A stretch of 64,000 nucleotides of DNA from JBBROS01 sp964246015 (GCA_964246015.1 CAXTPG010000004.1:1-64000), one strand, 5' to 3'. Positions 48,054 to 57,075 are shown, counted from the stretch's first letter. Program-made: numbers and translations. The notes: generated from the sequence alone by a model not told the origin.

Positions 48054-49025
48054 TCACGCCTCCAGCACGCGCTTCATCCACCCGGCGTCCCACGCCTTCG
48101 CCATCTCGGCCTCCCCATAGACCTTGTCGGCCGAGGCACGGAACGACGCCAGGTCGGGCATGTCGATCGACAATCCCCGCCCCTTCAGCGCGTCGACGAT
48201 CATCGCCTCGTCCGCAAGCCTGGCCGTGTCGTTCCCCGCCGCCGCCGCCTTCGCCGCCGCCCGCAGCGCCGCCTGCTGCGCGCCCGACAGCTTCGCCCAG
48301 GCGGGCGTCGCGATGTTGATGAACACCGGCTGCACCAGGTGCGACGTCAGCACCACCTGCTCGCTCACCTCATACAGCTTCGCGGCGTTCAGGATGGACA
48401 GCGGGTTCTCCTGCGCGTCGATCGTCCCGGTCTTCAGCGCCAGATACACCTCCCCCATGCCCAGCGGCGTCGGGCTCGCCCCCACCGCGCGGCCCAGCAG
48501 CAGCCACTCCGGGCCCGCCGGCATCCGCATGCGCACGCCCGCCATGTCCGCCGGGGTCTTCACCTCCCGCTTCTTCCGCATGCCGGCGTGCCGGGTCCCC
48601 AGATAGCAGGTCGCGAGGATCTCGATCCCCATCTTGCTGCTGACGATCCCCGCGTACTCGGCCCCGATCGGCCCGTCGAACACCCGCTTCAGATGCGCCT
48701 GGTCGCGGAACAGGTAGCCGCGGTTGAAGAACCCGTACTCCGGCAGTTGCTGCGCCACCTCGAACGTCGTCATCGTGCTCATCTCGAGCGTGCCGCGCTG
48801 CAGCGCCGGCACCTCCGTCCCCTGCCGGAACAGCGCCCCCGCCGGATACACCTCGATCTCCAGGCCCGGCGCCGCCGCCATCGCCTCGGTCTTCATCTGC
48901 TCCAGCGCCTTCGACAGGAAGTCGCTGGGCGGCGCGGCGGTCGAGACCCGCAGCTTCGTCGGCGCCTGGGCATGCGCCACGGCGGGCAGGGCAAGGGCGG
49001 TGGCAAGCAGCGTGCGGCGGCGCAT
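48054..49025 (-). CDS. dctP: TRAP transporter solute-binding protein (DctP)
   Basis: Periplasmic ligand-binding component, 323 residues with a clear signal peptide (R-R-R-T-x-L-A..., cleavage after A-H-A). Family landmarks: 'PGLEIEVYPAGALFRQGTEV', 'LQRGTLEMSTMTTFEVAQQL', 'ATCYLGTRHAGMRKKREVKT', 'DMAGVRMRMPAGPEWLLL', the binding-site arginine in that segment, 'GASPTPLGMGEVYLALKTGT' and 'IDAQENPLS'. The latter D-x-Q-E-N is typical of carboxylate binders, so an organic acid is the likely cargo. A GGAGA site lies before the ATG. Confidence 0.92.
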   Translation of the reverse strand: MRRRTLLATALALPAVAHAQAPTKLRVSTAAPPSDFLSKALEQMKTEAMAAAPGLEIEVYPAGALFRQGTEVPALQRGTLEMSTMTTFEVAQQLPEYGFFNRGYLFRDQAHLKRVFDGPIGAEYAGIVSSKMGIEILATCYLGTRHAGMRKKREVKTPADMAGVRMRMPAGPEWLLLGRAVGASPTPLGMGEVYLALKTGTIDAQENPLSILNAAKLYEVSEQVVLTSHLVQPVFINIATPAWAKLSGAQQAALRAAAKAAAAGNDTARLADEAMIVDALKGRGLSIDMPDLASFRASADKVYGEAEMAKAWDAGWMKRVLEA

Positions 49026-49042
49026 GGTGGATGTCTCCGGAT

Positions 49043-49960
49043 TCAGTGTTCGATCGGCGGCTGGATGGTGACGCTCAACGTCCCGATCCCCGGCACCGTG
49101 GCCTCGACGACGTCGCCGACGGACAGGAACGTCCCCCGCGGCACGCCGACCCCGGCCGGCGTCCCCGTCAGGATCACGTCGCCGGGGTCCAGCGTCATGA
49201 TCCGGGACGCGATGGCGATCTGCTCGGCGATCGAGAAGATCATTCCCGCGGTGCTCGCATCCTGCTTGACCGCGCCGTTCACGGACAGCCGAAGCGGGAC
49301 CGCCTGCGGGTCCGCGAAGGCCCGGGCCGGCACCAGGCACGGGCCCATCGGGCAGCACGTGTCCTGCGCCTTCCCGGCCACCCAATCCAGCTTGTAGAAC
49401 GTCTCCGGCGCCCGGTTGTGGTCCCGCGCGGAAAAGTCGATCCCGATCGTATACGCCGCCACATGCTCCAGCGCCGTCGCCACGGGCACGTTCCGCGCCC
49501 GCCGCCCGATGACCGCCGCCAGCTCGATCTCCCAGTCGAACGCCTTCGTCCCCAGCGGCATGTGCACCGTGGCGCCCGGCCCGACGACGGCGTTGCGCGG
49601 CGGCTTCATGAAGAAGAACAGCCGCTGATCCGCCTTCTTCGCGTCCGGCATCCCCATCTCGGCCAGGTGGTCGAAGTAGTTGGCCCCCGCGCACAGGATC
49701 TTGCCGGGATACAGCAGCGGCGCCAACGGCGTCCCGCCCGCGACGACGTCGGCGGGATCGAGCCGCGCCGCGGCGGCGTCCAGCGCCGGCAGCGCACGCT
49801 CCCACACCGGGAACAGCGCGGCGACGCTGTCGATCCCCGGCAACCCGGCCCGCGCCAGGCTGGGCGCCAGCGCATACAGTGCGCCCCCGTGCCCCATGAC
49901 GGCGACGGGCGCGCCCCGGTGCAGGGTGGTGGCAAGGGTCCAGGACACGTCGGGGTTCAT
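49043..49960 (-). CDS. fumarylacetoacetate hydrolase (FAH) family protein
   Basis: 305 residues with the C-terminal FAH fold: 'YPGKILCAGANYFDHLAEMG', 'LFFFMKPPRNAVVGPG', metal ligands in 'FDWEIELAAVIGRRARNVPV', 'YTIGIDFSARDHNR', 'DPGDVILTGTPAGVGVPRG' and 'GDVVEATVPGIGTLSVTI'. Such enzymes hydrolyse or decarboxylate acylpyruvates and related keto acids. The N-terminal 90 residues are a separate small domain. It is first in the operon with the TRAP transporter, implying that the transported carboxylate or an aromatic catabolite feeds this enzyme. Confidence 0.88.
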   Translation of the reverse strand: MNPDVSWTLATTLHRGAPVAVMGHGGALYALAPSLARAGLPGIDSVAALFPVWERALPALDAAAARLDPADVVAGGTPLAPLLYPGKILCAGANYFDHLAEMGMPDAKKADQRLFFFMKPPRNAVVGPGATVHMPLGTKAFDWEIELAAVIGRRARNVPVATALEHVAAYTIGIDFSARDHNRAPETFYKLDWVAGKAQDTCCPMGPCLVPARAFADPQAVPLRLSVNGAVKQDASTAGMIFSIAEQIAIASRIMTLDPGDVILTGTPAGVGVPRGTFLSVGDVVEATVPGIGTLSVTIQPPIEH

Positions 49961-50058
49961 GCGCGACGATAGGGAGGCGGTCCGGCGCCCGTCAATCCTT
50001 CAGGGTTGAAGCATCGCACGCCGCCGCCGCCCTGCCGCCCCATGGTCGGGCACGCACG

Positions 50059-50934
50059 CTACGGCGCGACGAACACCCGCCCCAGCCGGAACGACAGCCA
50101 GACCCGCCGCGTCGCCAGGTAGTCGCTGCCTACCAGCAGATCCCCCGCCAAGGGCGGCAAATCCACGATCGCCAGCACCGGCGCCTCCAGCACGTCCGCC
50201 CCCACCCGCAGCGACCGGAACGGCGCCAGCCGCACCACGATCCCCTCCGCGTTCATCGCCTGGCCCCGCCCGCTGGGCAACGCCGCCAGCCGACGGCCCC
50301 GCAGCCCGGCCTCCCCCGCCGTCTGCAACGACAGCGTCGAGCGCGACGCCCCGCTGTCCAGCATCCCCCGCAGCGGCTGCCCGTCCAGCTCCACCGGCAC
50401 GAACATGTGCCCGCTGCCCGCCTGCTGCTGCACCCCCAGCTGCGCATAGGGCCCGTCCCACCCCGGCCGCGCATCGGGACAGGGCCGCGCGCGATACAGC
50501 GCCATCCGCCCCCGCGGCACGTCCAGCTCGACCTCGAACCCCACCATCACGTCGATCCCCAGCACCCCGTCCAGCGGCGGCGCCGGCGCGTCGCCCAGCA
50601 GCGCGCGGGCACCGGGGATGACGACGCCGCCCAGGCCCAGCGTATCCAGCCGCGCCACCCCCACGTCCGCCGGCCCGCCCGCGCCGGTCAGCCGCCGCCG
50701 CTCCGCCGGTTCGGCCACCCCCAGCCGGCGCGCGGCCGTGCGCGTCAGCACCGTCGCGTCCGAACCCGTGTCTACCACCAGGATCGCGTCGCGGCCATTG
50801 ATCTGCGCCAGCAGCACGGGCACGTTGCCCAGCGTGCGCACCGGCAGTTCCGCCAGCTTCTCCAGCCGGCACGCCGCGGGCGGACCCCCGGCGCAGGCGG
50901 ACAGCAACAGCAACAACACAAGGATCGCTCTCAT
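50059..50934 (-). CDS. retropepsin-like aspartyl protease lipoprotein
   Basis: 291 residues. The N terminus is a lipoprotein signal with a lipobox-like L-S-A-C at residues 11-14. Two aspartyl protease half-sites are visible: 'ILVVDTGSDATVLTRTAA' (D-T-G) and 'GMLDSGASRSTLSLQTA' (D-S-G), each followed by the hydrophobic G-[IV]-D/D-x-[LI] strand ('GVLGIDVMVGF', 'LLVGSDYLATRRVWL'). One chain with two lobes suggests a self-contained periplasmic protease. Substrate unknown. It overlaps by 2 nt with the divergent queG start, so both share a very small promoter space. Confidence 0.82.
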   Translation of the reverse strand: MRAILVLLLLLSACAGGPPAACRLEKLAELPVRTLGNVPVLLAQINGRDAILVVDTGSDATVLTRTAARRLGVAEPAERRRLTGAGGPADVGVARLDTLGLGGVVIPGARALLGDAPAPPLDGVLGIDVMVGFEVELDVPRGRMALYRARPCPDARPGWDGPYAQLGVQQQAGSGHMFVPVELDGQPLRGMLDSGASRSTLSLQTAGEAGLRGRRLAALPSGRGQAMNAEGIVVRLAPFRSLRVGADVLEAPVLAIVDLPPLAGDLLVGSDYLATRRVWLSFRLGRVFVAP

Positions 50935-52006
50935 GCCCGCCACCATGCGGGACGCAGGCCCGGCCGTGAAGGACGCCATCCGCGACAAGGCGGCGGCCCT
51001 GGGCTTCCACGCCGTGGGCTTCGCGCCCGCGCATCTGGACGCCGGGGCGCGCGCGCGCCTGATGGCGTTCCTCGCCGCCGGGCACCACGGCGGCATGACA
51101 TGGATGGCGGACCGCGCGGAGCAGCGCGCCCACCCCCAGGCGCTGTGGCCCGCGGCCCGCAGCGTCATCTGCCTCGGCCTCTCCTACGCCCCCGCGCACG
51201 ACCCGCTCGCGGTCCTGGACCAGCCCGCCCGCGCCGCCGTCTCGGTCTACGCGCAGAACCGCGACTACCACGACGTGATGAAGGGCATGCTGAAGCACCT
51301 GGCCGCCTTCGTCGCCAGCCGCTTCGCACAGGACGTGAAGGTCTTCGTCGACACCGCACCCGTCATGGAGAAGCCGCTCGCCCAACAGGCCGGCCTGGGC
51401 TGGCAGGGCAAGCACACCAACCTCGTCTCCCGCGCCCACGGCTCGTGGCTGCTGCTGGGCGAGGTCATGACAACGCTCGAGATCGAGCCCGACGCCCCCC
51501 ACGCCGACCGCTGCGGCACCTGCACGCGCTGCCAGGACGCCTGCCCGACGGCCGCCTTCCCGCAGCCCTACCGCCTCGACGCGACGCGCTGCATCTCCTA
51601 CCTGACTATCGAGCACGCCGGCCCCATCCCGCACGAGTTCCGCGAAGCCATCGGCAACCGCATCTACGGTTGCGACGACTGCCTGGCCGTCTGCCCCTGG
51701 AACCGCTTCGCCCGGTCCGCCCACGAAAAGCTCGCTGCCCGCCCCGACCGCGAGGCGCCCCGCCTGGCCGCGCTGGCCGCCCTGGACGACGCGGACTTCC
51801 GCCGCATGTTCTCCGGCGGACCCATCAAGCGCATCGGCCGCAACCGCTTCGTCCGCAACGTGCTGATCGCCATCGGCAACTCCGGCGACCCGGCGCTCCT
51901 GCCCCACGCGCGCCGCCTCATGGCCGACCCCGACCCCGTGGTGGCGGAGGCAGCCGAATGGGCCGCCGCGCGTTTGCACCTCGCAGCAGCGGAGCGCACC
52001 CCATGA
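50933..52006 (+). CDS. queG: epoxyqueuosine reductase
   Basis: Last step of queuosine synthesis on tRNA: reduces epoxyqueuosine using cobalamin and two 4Fe-4S clusters. 357 residues: 'GFHAVGFAPAHLDAGARARL', 'GGMTWMADRAEQRAHP', 'VYAQNRDYHDVMKGMLK', 'FVDTAPVMEKPLAQQAGLGW' with the catalytic Asp, 'GWQGKHTNLV', cluster cysteines 'CGTCTRCQDACPTAAF' and 'CDDCLAVCPWNRFA', and a C-terminal HEAT-like repeat. ATG 50933 has AGGA 8 nt upstream; ATG 50945 is an alternative. Its stop overlaps fumC (ATGA). Confidence 0.94.
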   Translation: MPATMRDAGPAVKDAIRDKAAALGFHAVGFAPAHLDAGARARLMAFLAAGHHGGMTWMADRAEQRAHPQALWPAARSVICLGLSYAPAHDPLAVLDQPARAAVSVYAQNRDYHDVMKGMLKHLAAFVASRFAQDVKVFVDTAPVMEKPLAQQAGLGWQGKHTNLVSRAHGSWLLLGEVMTTLEIEPDAPHADRCGTCTRCQDACPTAAFPQPYRLDATRCISYLTIEHAGPIPHEFREAIGNRIYGCDDCLAVCPWNRFARSAHEKLAARPDREAPRLAALAALDDADFRRMFSGGPIKRIGRNRFVRNVLIAIGNSGDPALLPHARRLMADPDPVVAEAAEWAAARLHLAAAERTP

Positions 52007-53403
52007 CTCGCACCGAAACCGACAGCCTGGGCACGATCGACATCGAGGCCGCCCGCTACTGGGGCCCGCAGACCGAACGCGCCCGCCGCCTGTTCCGCAT
52101 CGGCACGGAGCGGTTCCCCCCCGTCCTCATCCGCGCCGTCGGCCTGCAGAAACAGGCCGCCGCCGAAGCCAACCAGGCGCTGGGCGAGCTCCCCCCCGGC
52201 ATCGCCGCCCCCATCGCGGCCGCGGCCGCCGAAATCGCCGCCGGCCGCCACGACGACGAGTTCCCGCTGCCCGTCTGGCAGACCGGCAGCGGCACGCAGA
52301 CGAACATGAACGCCAACGAGGTCATCGCCAACCGCGCCAACGAGATGCTGGGCCACCCCCGCGGCGTCCGCACCCCCGTCCACCCCAACGACCACGTCAA
52401 CCGCGGCCAGAGCAGCAACGACAGCTTCCCGACCGTCATGCACGTCGCCGCCGCCGAGACGGTCGAGCACCGCCTGAAACCCGCCCTGCGGACGCTGCAC
52501 GCCAGCCTTATCGCCCGCACTGCCGAGTGGGACGGCATCGTGAAGGTCGGCCGCACCCACATGATGGACGCCGTCCCCGTCACCCTCGGCCAGGAATGCG
52601 CCGCCTGGGCGCGCCAGGTCGAGCTGGGGGTGGCACGCCTCGACGACGCCATGCCCCGCCTGCTCAGCCTGCCGCAGGGCGGCACCGCCGTCGGCACCGG
52701 CCTCAACCGCCACCCCCGCTTCGACGTTGTGTTCTGCGCGCGCATCGCCACCCTGACCGGCCTGCCCTTCACCCCCAACCCCAACAAGTTCGAGGGCATG
52801 GGCGCCCACGACGCCTTCGTCGAGCTGTCGGGCGTCCTCAACGTCATCGCCACCGCCCTCAACAAGCTCGGCAACGACGTCCGCCTGCTCGGCTCCGGCC
52901 CCCGCTCCGGACTGTCGGAACTGATCATCCCCGCCGACGGCCTCAGCTCCTCCATCATGCCCGGCAAGACCAACCCCACCCAGAGCGAGGCCCTGACGAT
53001 GGTCTGCGCCCAGGTCATGGGCAACCACGTCGCCATCACCATCGGCGCCGCACAAAGCTTCCTGGAACTGAACGTCTTCAAGCCGCTGATCATCCACAAC
53101 ACGCTGCAATCCGCGACGCTCCTGGCCGACGCCGCCGAAAGCTTCGCCGCCAACATGGTCGACAAGCTGGAACCCAACCGCCCCCGCATCGCCGACAACC
53201 TGGCCCGCGGCCTGATGCTCGTCACCGCCCTCAACCCCCATATCGGCTACGACAAGGCCGTCGCCATCGGCAAGCTGGCCCTGCACGACGACATCACCCT
53301 GCGCGACGCCGCGATGAAGCTGGGCCACGTCACCGGCGAGGATTTCGACCGCTGGGTCGTCCCCGCCGACATGACCAGCCCCGGCGCGACGCTCGGGGAT
53401 TGA
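52003..53403 (+). CDS. fumC: class II fumarate hydratase
   Basis: Oxygen-stable fumarase, 466 residues. 'YWGPQTERARRLFRIG', 'FPLPVWQTGSGTQTNMNANE', 'NDHVNRGQSSNDSFPTVMH', 'KVGRTHMMDAVPVTLGQE', 'GGTAVGTGLNRHPRFD', and the class II signature loop 'SSIMPGKTNPTQSEALTMV' are all present; C-terminal 'NPHIGYDKAVAIGKLA' closes it. The ATG overlaps the queG stop by 4 nt, an unusual but clear translational coupling of a TCA enzyme to tRNA modification. Confidence 0.96.
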   Translation: MTRTETDSLGTIDIEAARYWGPQTERARRLFRIGTERFPPVLIRAVGLQKQAAAEANQALGELPPGIAAPIAAAAAEIAAGRHDDEFPLPVWQTGSGTQTNMNANEVIANRANEMLGHPRGVRTPVHPNDHVNRGQSSNDSFPTVMHVAAAETVEHRLKPALRTLHASLIARTAEWDGIVKVGRTHMMDAVPVTLGQECAAWARQVELGVARLDDAMPRLLSLPQGGTAVGTGLNRHPRFDVVFCARIATLTGLPFTPNPNKFEGMGAHDAFVELSGVLNVIATALNKLGNDVRLLGSGPRSGLSELIIPADGLSSSIMPGKTNPTQSEALTMVCAQVMGNHVAITIGAAQSFLELNVFKPLIIHNTLQSATLLADAAESFAANMVDKLEPNRPRIADNLARGLMLVTALNPHIGYDKAVAIGKLALHDDITLRDAAMKLGHVTGEDFDRWVVPADMTSPGATLGD

Positions 53404-53454
53404 TTGATGGCCAGGGGCCACTCAAAAGCCATGTTCCGCTCGGACGCTCCCGCC

Positions 53455-54465
53455 ATGCGCATCCTCCTGATCCTGCTGTTGTTCGCCCTTCCCGCCCGCG
53501 CCCAGTCCTGGCTGGCGGAAAGCGCCCAGACCATCCCCAGCACCGACACGCCCTGGGGCGGGATCGCGCTCGACCAGGACGGGAGCCGCCTGTTCATCGC
53601 CCGCCAGGCCGACGGCCTGCTCGTCTGGAACACGAAGACGCGCGAGGCCCGCACCGTCGCCGACAGCAAGGGCGTGACCACCATCGTGCTGGTCCCCGCC
53701 GCCGCCCGCGCCTACGCGGTCACGATCGAGGGCGCGCTGCTCACCATCGACATGGCCAGCCTCAAGCTGCTCGACCGCACCGACCTCGGCGCCGGCGACA
53801 TCGCCCACGCCATCCTCGACCCCGGCCAGAACCGCGTCCACCTCGTCACCGGCCCCCGCCCCGAGAAATCCACCTGGATCACCGTCGACGCCGCCACCGG
53901 CCAGGTGCTGACCCGCACCGAGTTCAACAGCCGCGCCATGGCCATGCCCGCCATCGGCCCCGACGGCGAGATCTTCGCCCCCATGCGCGACCGCGCCCTG
54001 CTCCAGCAACTGGACCCCAAGGACCTGTCCGTCCACAAGACGTGGCGCCTCGGCGAGTGCCAGCAGCCCGCCGCCACCCTCTGGGACCGCACCGCCAAAC
54101 GCGTCCTCATCGCCTGCCGCGGCGAAAAGCCCGTCTTCGTGGCACTCGACCCGGCCGCCGGCATCGTCGCCACCATCCCCATCGGCCGGGGCGCCGACGG
54201 CATCGCCTTCGACCCCGTCCGCCGCCTGGTCGTCATCGCCAACGGCGTCGACGGCACGCTGAGCGTCATCCGCCAGGACGGCCCCAACGACTACGCCGCC
54301 ACCGAAACCACCACCACCCGCCCCGGCGCCCGCGTGCTCGCCATGGACGACGCCACGCGCCGCCTGTTCACCGTCGCCGCGACCACGACGCAGCCGGCGG
54401 GCGAAGGCAAGCCGCCGCAACACCACCCCGACAGCTTCACGATCATCACCTACCGCGCCCCCTGA
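53455..54465 (+). CDS. secreted beta-propeller (YVTN-like) protein
   Basis: 336 residues with a signal peptide (residues 1-15, cleavage after A-R-A). The mature part is built of WD40/YVTN-like blades: 'GGIALDQDGSRLFIARQADG', 'VLVPAAARAYAVTIEGALLT', 'AHAILDPGQNRVHLVTGP', 'ATLWDRTAKRVLIACRG', 'DGIAFDPVRRLVVIANGVDG' and 'RVLAMDDATRRLFTVAAT'. Seven repeats are plausible. No catalytic residues; a periplasmic binding scaffold. ATG 53455 is preferred over upstream ATGs because it begins the signal peptide. Confidence 0.75.
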   Translation: MRILLILLLFALPARAQSWLAESAQTIPSTDTPWGGIALDQDGSRLFIARQADGLLVWNTKTREARTVADSKGVTTIVLVPAAARAYAVTIEGALLTIDMASLKLLDRTDLGAGDIAHAILDPGQNRVHLVTGPRPEKSTWITVDAATGQVLTRTEFNSRAMAMPAIGPDGEIFAPMRDRALLQQLDPKDLSVHKTWRLGECQQPAATLWDRTAKRVLIACRGEKPVFVALDPAAGIVATIPIGRGADGIAFDPVRRLVVIANGVDGTLSVIRQDGPNDYAATETTTTRPGARVLAMDDATRRLFTVAATTTQPAGEGKPPQHHPDSFTIITYRAP

Positions 54466-54477
54466 CCCGCCCCCCCC

Positions 54478-54702
54478 GTGAGCGGCCTCGTCAAGCGCAG
54501 CGTCACCCTCTCGGGCCACCGCACCAGCATCGCCCTGGAACCCGAGTTCTGGGCCGCGCTGGAACGCCTCGCCGCACGCCGCGCGACCCCCCTGGCCGCA
54601 ATGATCGCCGCGATAGACGCCAGCCGCGCCCCGTCCCAGCCCCTGACCTCCCGCCTGAGGGTCGAGGCGCTGGAGGACCGTGCCAGCGGCACGGACCCGT
54701 GA
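54478..54702 (+). CDS. ribbon-helix-helix domain protein (RHH_4-like)
   Basis: 74 residues from a GTG at 54478. 'VKRSVTLSGHRTSIALEPEF' followed by 'WAALERLAARRATPLAAMIA' and 'LTSRLRVEAL' matches the RHH_4 DNA-binding family, in which an N-terminal beta strand inserts into the major groove and a pair of helices follows. Probably a small transcription regulator. It lies 12 bp after the propeller gene with no terminator between. Confidence 0.75.
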   Translation: MSGLVKRSVTLSGHRTSIALEPEFWAALERLAARRATPLAAMIAAIDASRAPSQPLTSRLRVEALEDRASGTDP

Positions 54703-54916
54703 CTCCCGCTTCCGTCGGGTAACGCGACGATCGGCGCCCGCCGTCGCATCCGCGCTCCGGGCACACCCATGTAGGTACTTTCCGACCCTGCCCCCGCACG
54801 GCGCTCCTCCCCTACTGTCGCAACCTGGGTCATCCGGCTGGATCGACTGGCGCGCCTCGGCCGCCGGCGGCCTTCGCGACGGTTTCGCCTCGATCGGTTC
54901 GCAGCAAGGAGTGCCC

Positions 54917-55606
54917 ATGCCTTCGTATGCCAGGACCGCGGAGCGAACCCTTGATATCCCAGTCGTCGATCAATGGCCCCGCATGGCGCCGAGCGCGCTC
55001 GACCAGCTCGACCCGCTTGCATGCACCGTCACCGTCCGCAGCGCGCAGCAGATCTATCGCCATGACGACCGCACGGAGTTCTGCTGGACGATCCTGACCG
55101 GATGCGCGCGACTGGTCAGGTTCATGGAGGACGGCCGCCGCCAGGTGGCCAAGTTCATGTGGCCGGGCGACCTGGTCGGCATCGACGACGTCGGCACCTA
55201 CAACGCCGACGCGGAGGCCGTCACCGACATGATCCTGCGCCGCTACCCCCGCTCGGCCGTCGAGGCCACGGCCCGGTCCAACGCGGCGTTGGCGCTGCAA
55301 CTGCGGTTGAAGACGCTCACCAATCTCCAACGGGCCGATCAGCACATCATCCTGCTGGGCCGCAAGACCGCGGTCGAGAAGATCGCCTCGTTCCTGCTGG
55401 ACCTGGACCGCCGCTCGTTGGCCGCCGATTGCGGCTTCGTGGAGCTGCCGATGGACAGGACGGATATCGCCGATCACCTCTGCTTGTCGATCGAGACGGT
55501 ATGCCGCTGCCTCGCGATGATGCACCGCTCGGGCATCCTGAAGAGTCTCCGGTCCGGGATAGTATTGCTCGACCGCACCATGCTCGTGGAGCTCGCCCGC
55601 GAGTAA
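54917..55606 (+). CDS. Crp/Fnr-family transcriptional regulator (FixK/DNR-like)
   Basis: 229 residues: a cyclic-nucleotide-binding-type beta barrel (residues 30-115), a dimer helix (about 120-150) and a winged helix-turn-helix (about 165-225). The recognition helix at 'LSIETVCRCLAMM' has E193 and R197, the FNR/FixK residues that read TTGA..TCAA half-sites. The N-terminal Cys cluster of oxygen-sensing FNR is absent, so it is more FixK/DNR-like. AAGGA lies 9 bp before the ATG. The gene stands immediately before the Tad pilus locus, where a matching palindrome occurs at 59124-59145. I infer it regulates that locus. Confidence 0.88.
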   Translation: MPSYARTAERTLDIPVVDQWPRMAPSALDQLDPLACTVTVRSAQQIYRHDDRTEFCWTILTGCARLVRFMEDGRRQVAKFMWPGDLVGIDDVGTYNADAEAVTDMILRRYPRSAVEATARSNAALALQLRLKTLTNLQRADQHIILLGRKTAVEKIASFLLDLDRRSLAADCGFVELPMDRTDIADHLCLSIETVCRCLAMMHRSGILKSLRSGIVLLDRTMLVELARE

Positions 55607-55643
55607 CGGACGGCCGCCTGTCAATCAGTGGAGGGAAACGAAA

Positions 55644-55820
55644 ATGTATCGGGCGTGGGTCAAACGACAACTCAGCCTCGCCACAACGTCGGAATCGGGC
55701 GTGACCGCGATCGAATACGGCCTCATCGCGGCGCTGGTGGCCGTGGCGATCGTCACCGCCCTCACGCTTGTGGGCACGAACATGACGACGATGTTCGATT
55801 TCGTGTCGGCGCGACTGTAG
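55644..55820 (+). CDS. flp: Flp/Fap-type pilin, copy 1
   Basis: 58 residues. After a basic leader (residues 1-15), the processing site G-V-T-A-I-E-Y-G-L-I-A-A-L is canonical for Flp pilins: the prepilin peptidase cuts before the hydrophobic helix, leaving the E-Y pair at its start. 'TALTLVGTNMTTMFDFV' forms the short C-terminal part. A GGAGGGAAA ribosome site precedes the ATG. Too short for many gene finders. First structural gene after the Crp/Fnr regulator. Confidence 0.9.
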   Translation: MYRAWVKRQLSLATTSESGVTAIEYGLIAALVAVAIVTALTLVGTNMTTMFDFVSARL

Positions 55821-55836
55821 GGGGCTGCCGGGCCGC

Positions 55837-57075
55837 GTGGGCATCGCGATGGGCCGCGTGACGTCGTCCCTGCGCGAAGCCGAGTGGATCACGCACCGGA
55901 CCGTCGTCGCATGGGGACGCGTGCTTCTGCTGGAGGAAGGGCTGCTGCTGCTGTTCCTCGCCTTGTGGCAGCACGGGGTGTGGCACCAGGTCGCACAGCC
56001 CGCCACCAGCGACTTCGTCAGCTTCTACGCCGCCGGGCAGTTGGCCCTGGCCGGCACGCCGGCGCTGGCCTACGACCAGGCGGCGCACGCGCTGGCGGAG
56101 CAGCTCGCGTTGGGCCGGGCGGAGCCGCTGGGCGAGGGCTACCAGTACTTCTTCTATCCGCCGGTCTTCCTGTTCGTCTGCGCCGGCCTTGCCATGCTCC
56201 CCTACGTCGTGGCCAACGCGGGCTTCCAGGTGCTGACGATCGCCCTGTTCCTCGCCGCGATGCGCGGGGTCTTGCAGGAGCGTGGCTGGGCCTGGGTCGC
56301 GCCGGTCCTCGCCTTTCCCGCCGCGGTGTGGACGGTCGGCGTGGGGCAGAACGCGTTCCTGACCGCCGCGCTGTTCGGCGGCTTCACCCTCATGCTCGAC
56401 CGCCGGCCGCTGACGGCCGGGGTGCTGCTCGGCCTGCTGTGCTACAAGCCGCATTTCGGCCTGCTGGCGCCGTTCGCGCTGGTGGCCGGGCGGCGCCGGG
56501 CCGCCTTCGCCGCCGCCGCCGCGACCGTCTCGGCGCTGGTCGGCCTTTCGGTCCTGACGTTCGGCTGGGGCACGTGGCAGGCCTACCTCGCGGCGGTCGT
56601 CGCCAGCGCGGACGTCTACGCATCGGGGCGGATCGACTTTGCCGGGATGGTCACGGTGTTCGGGGGCGCGCGCCTGCTGGGCCTGTCGGCGGCCTGCGCG
56701 ATGGCGATCCAGGCGGCCTTCGCGTTCGTCATGGCCGGCCTGGTCCTGCTGGTCTGGCGGCGCGGGCCCGCTGGCCCGGCGCACGCCGCGGCACTGGTCG
56801 CCGCAACGCTGCTCGCGGCGCCGATGGCCCTGCTGTACGACGACCTGCTGCTCGTCGTCGCCATGGGCTGGCTGGCGCGCGCCGGGCGCAAGGACGGTTT
56901 CCTGCCGTGGGAGAAGCTCGCGCTCGTCTGTCTCTATCCCATGGCCCTGCTGACCTGGACGATCGGCACCGCCTGGCACATCCCGCTCGGCCCGGTGCTC
57001 AGCGCCATCGTGCTTTCGCTGGCCCTGCGCCGTCTGTGGCGCCCGCCCGCCCGGCCGGCGTGCGGCGCGACATGA
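55837..57075 (+). CDS. GT87 (DUF2029)-type membrane glycosyltransferase
   Basis: 412 residues with about ten membrane helices. GT87 members (for example mycobacterial PimE) use polyprenyl-phosphate mannose and have a catalytic Asp in the first periplasmic loop; here 'ATSDFVSFYAAGQLALAG' fits (D-F-x-x-F/Y). Also seen: 'YQYFFYPPVFLFVCAGL', 'WTVGVGQNAFLTAALFGG', 'GVLLGLLCYKPHFGLLAP' and 'LLYDDLLLVVAMGWLA'. It lies 16 bp after flp copy 1. It overlaps tail to tail by 77 bp with the next, paralogous gene. Possible role: glycosylation of Flp pilin or a polysaccharide. Confidence 0.82.
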   Translation: MGIAMGRVTSSLREAEWITHRTVVAWGRVLLLEEGLLLLFLALWQHGVWHQVAQPATSDFVSFYAAGQLALAGTPALAYDQAAHALAEQLALGRAEPLGEGYQYFFYPPVFLFVCAGLAMLPYVVANAGFQVLTIALFLAAMRGVLQERGWAWVAPVLAFPAAVWTVGVGQNAFLTAALFGGFTLMLDRRPLTAGVLLGLLCYKPHFGLLAPFALVAGRRRAAFAAAAATVSALVGLSVLTFGWGTWQAYLAAVVASADVYASGRIDFAGMVTVFGGARLLGLSAACAMAIQAAFAFVMAGLVLLVWRRGPAGPAHAAALVAATLLAAPMALLYDDLLLVVAMGWLARAGRKDGFLPWEKLALVCLYPMALLTWTIGTAWHIPLGPVLSAIVLSLALRRLWRPPARPACGAT

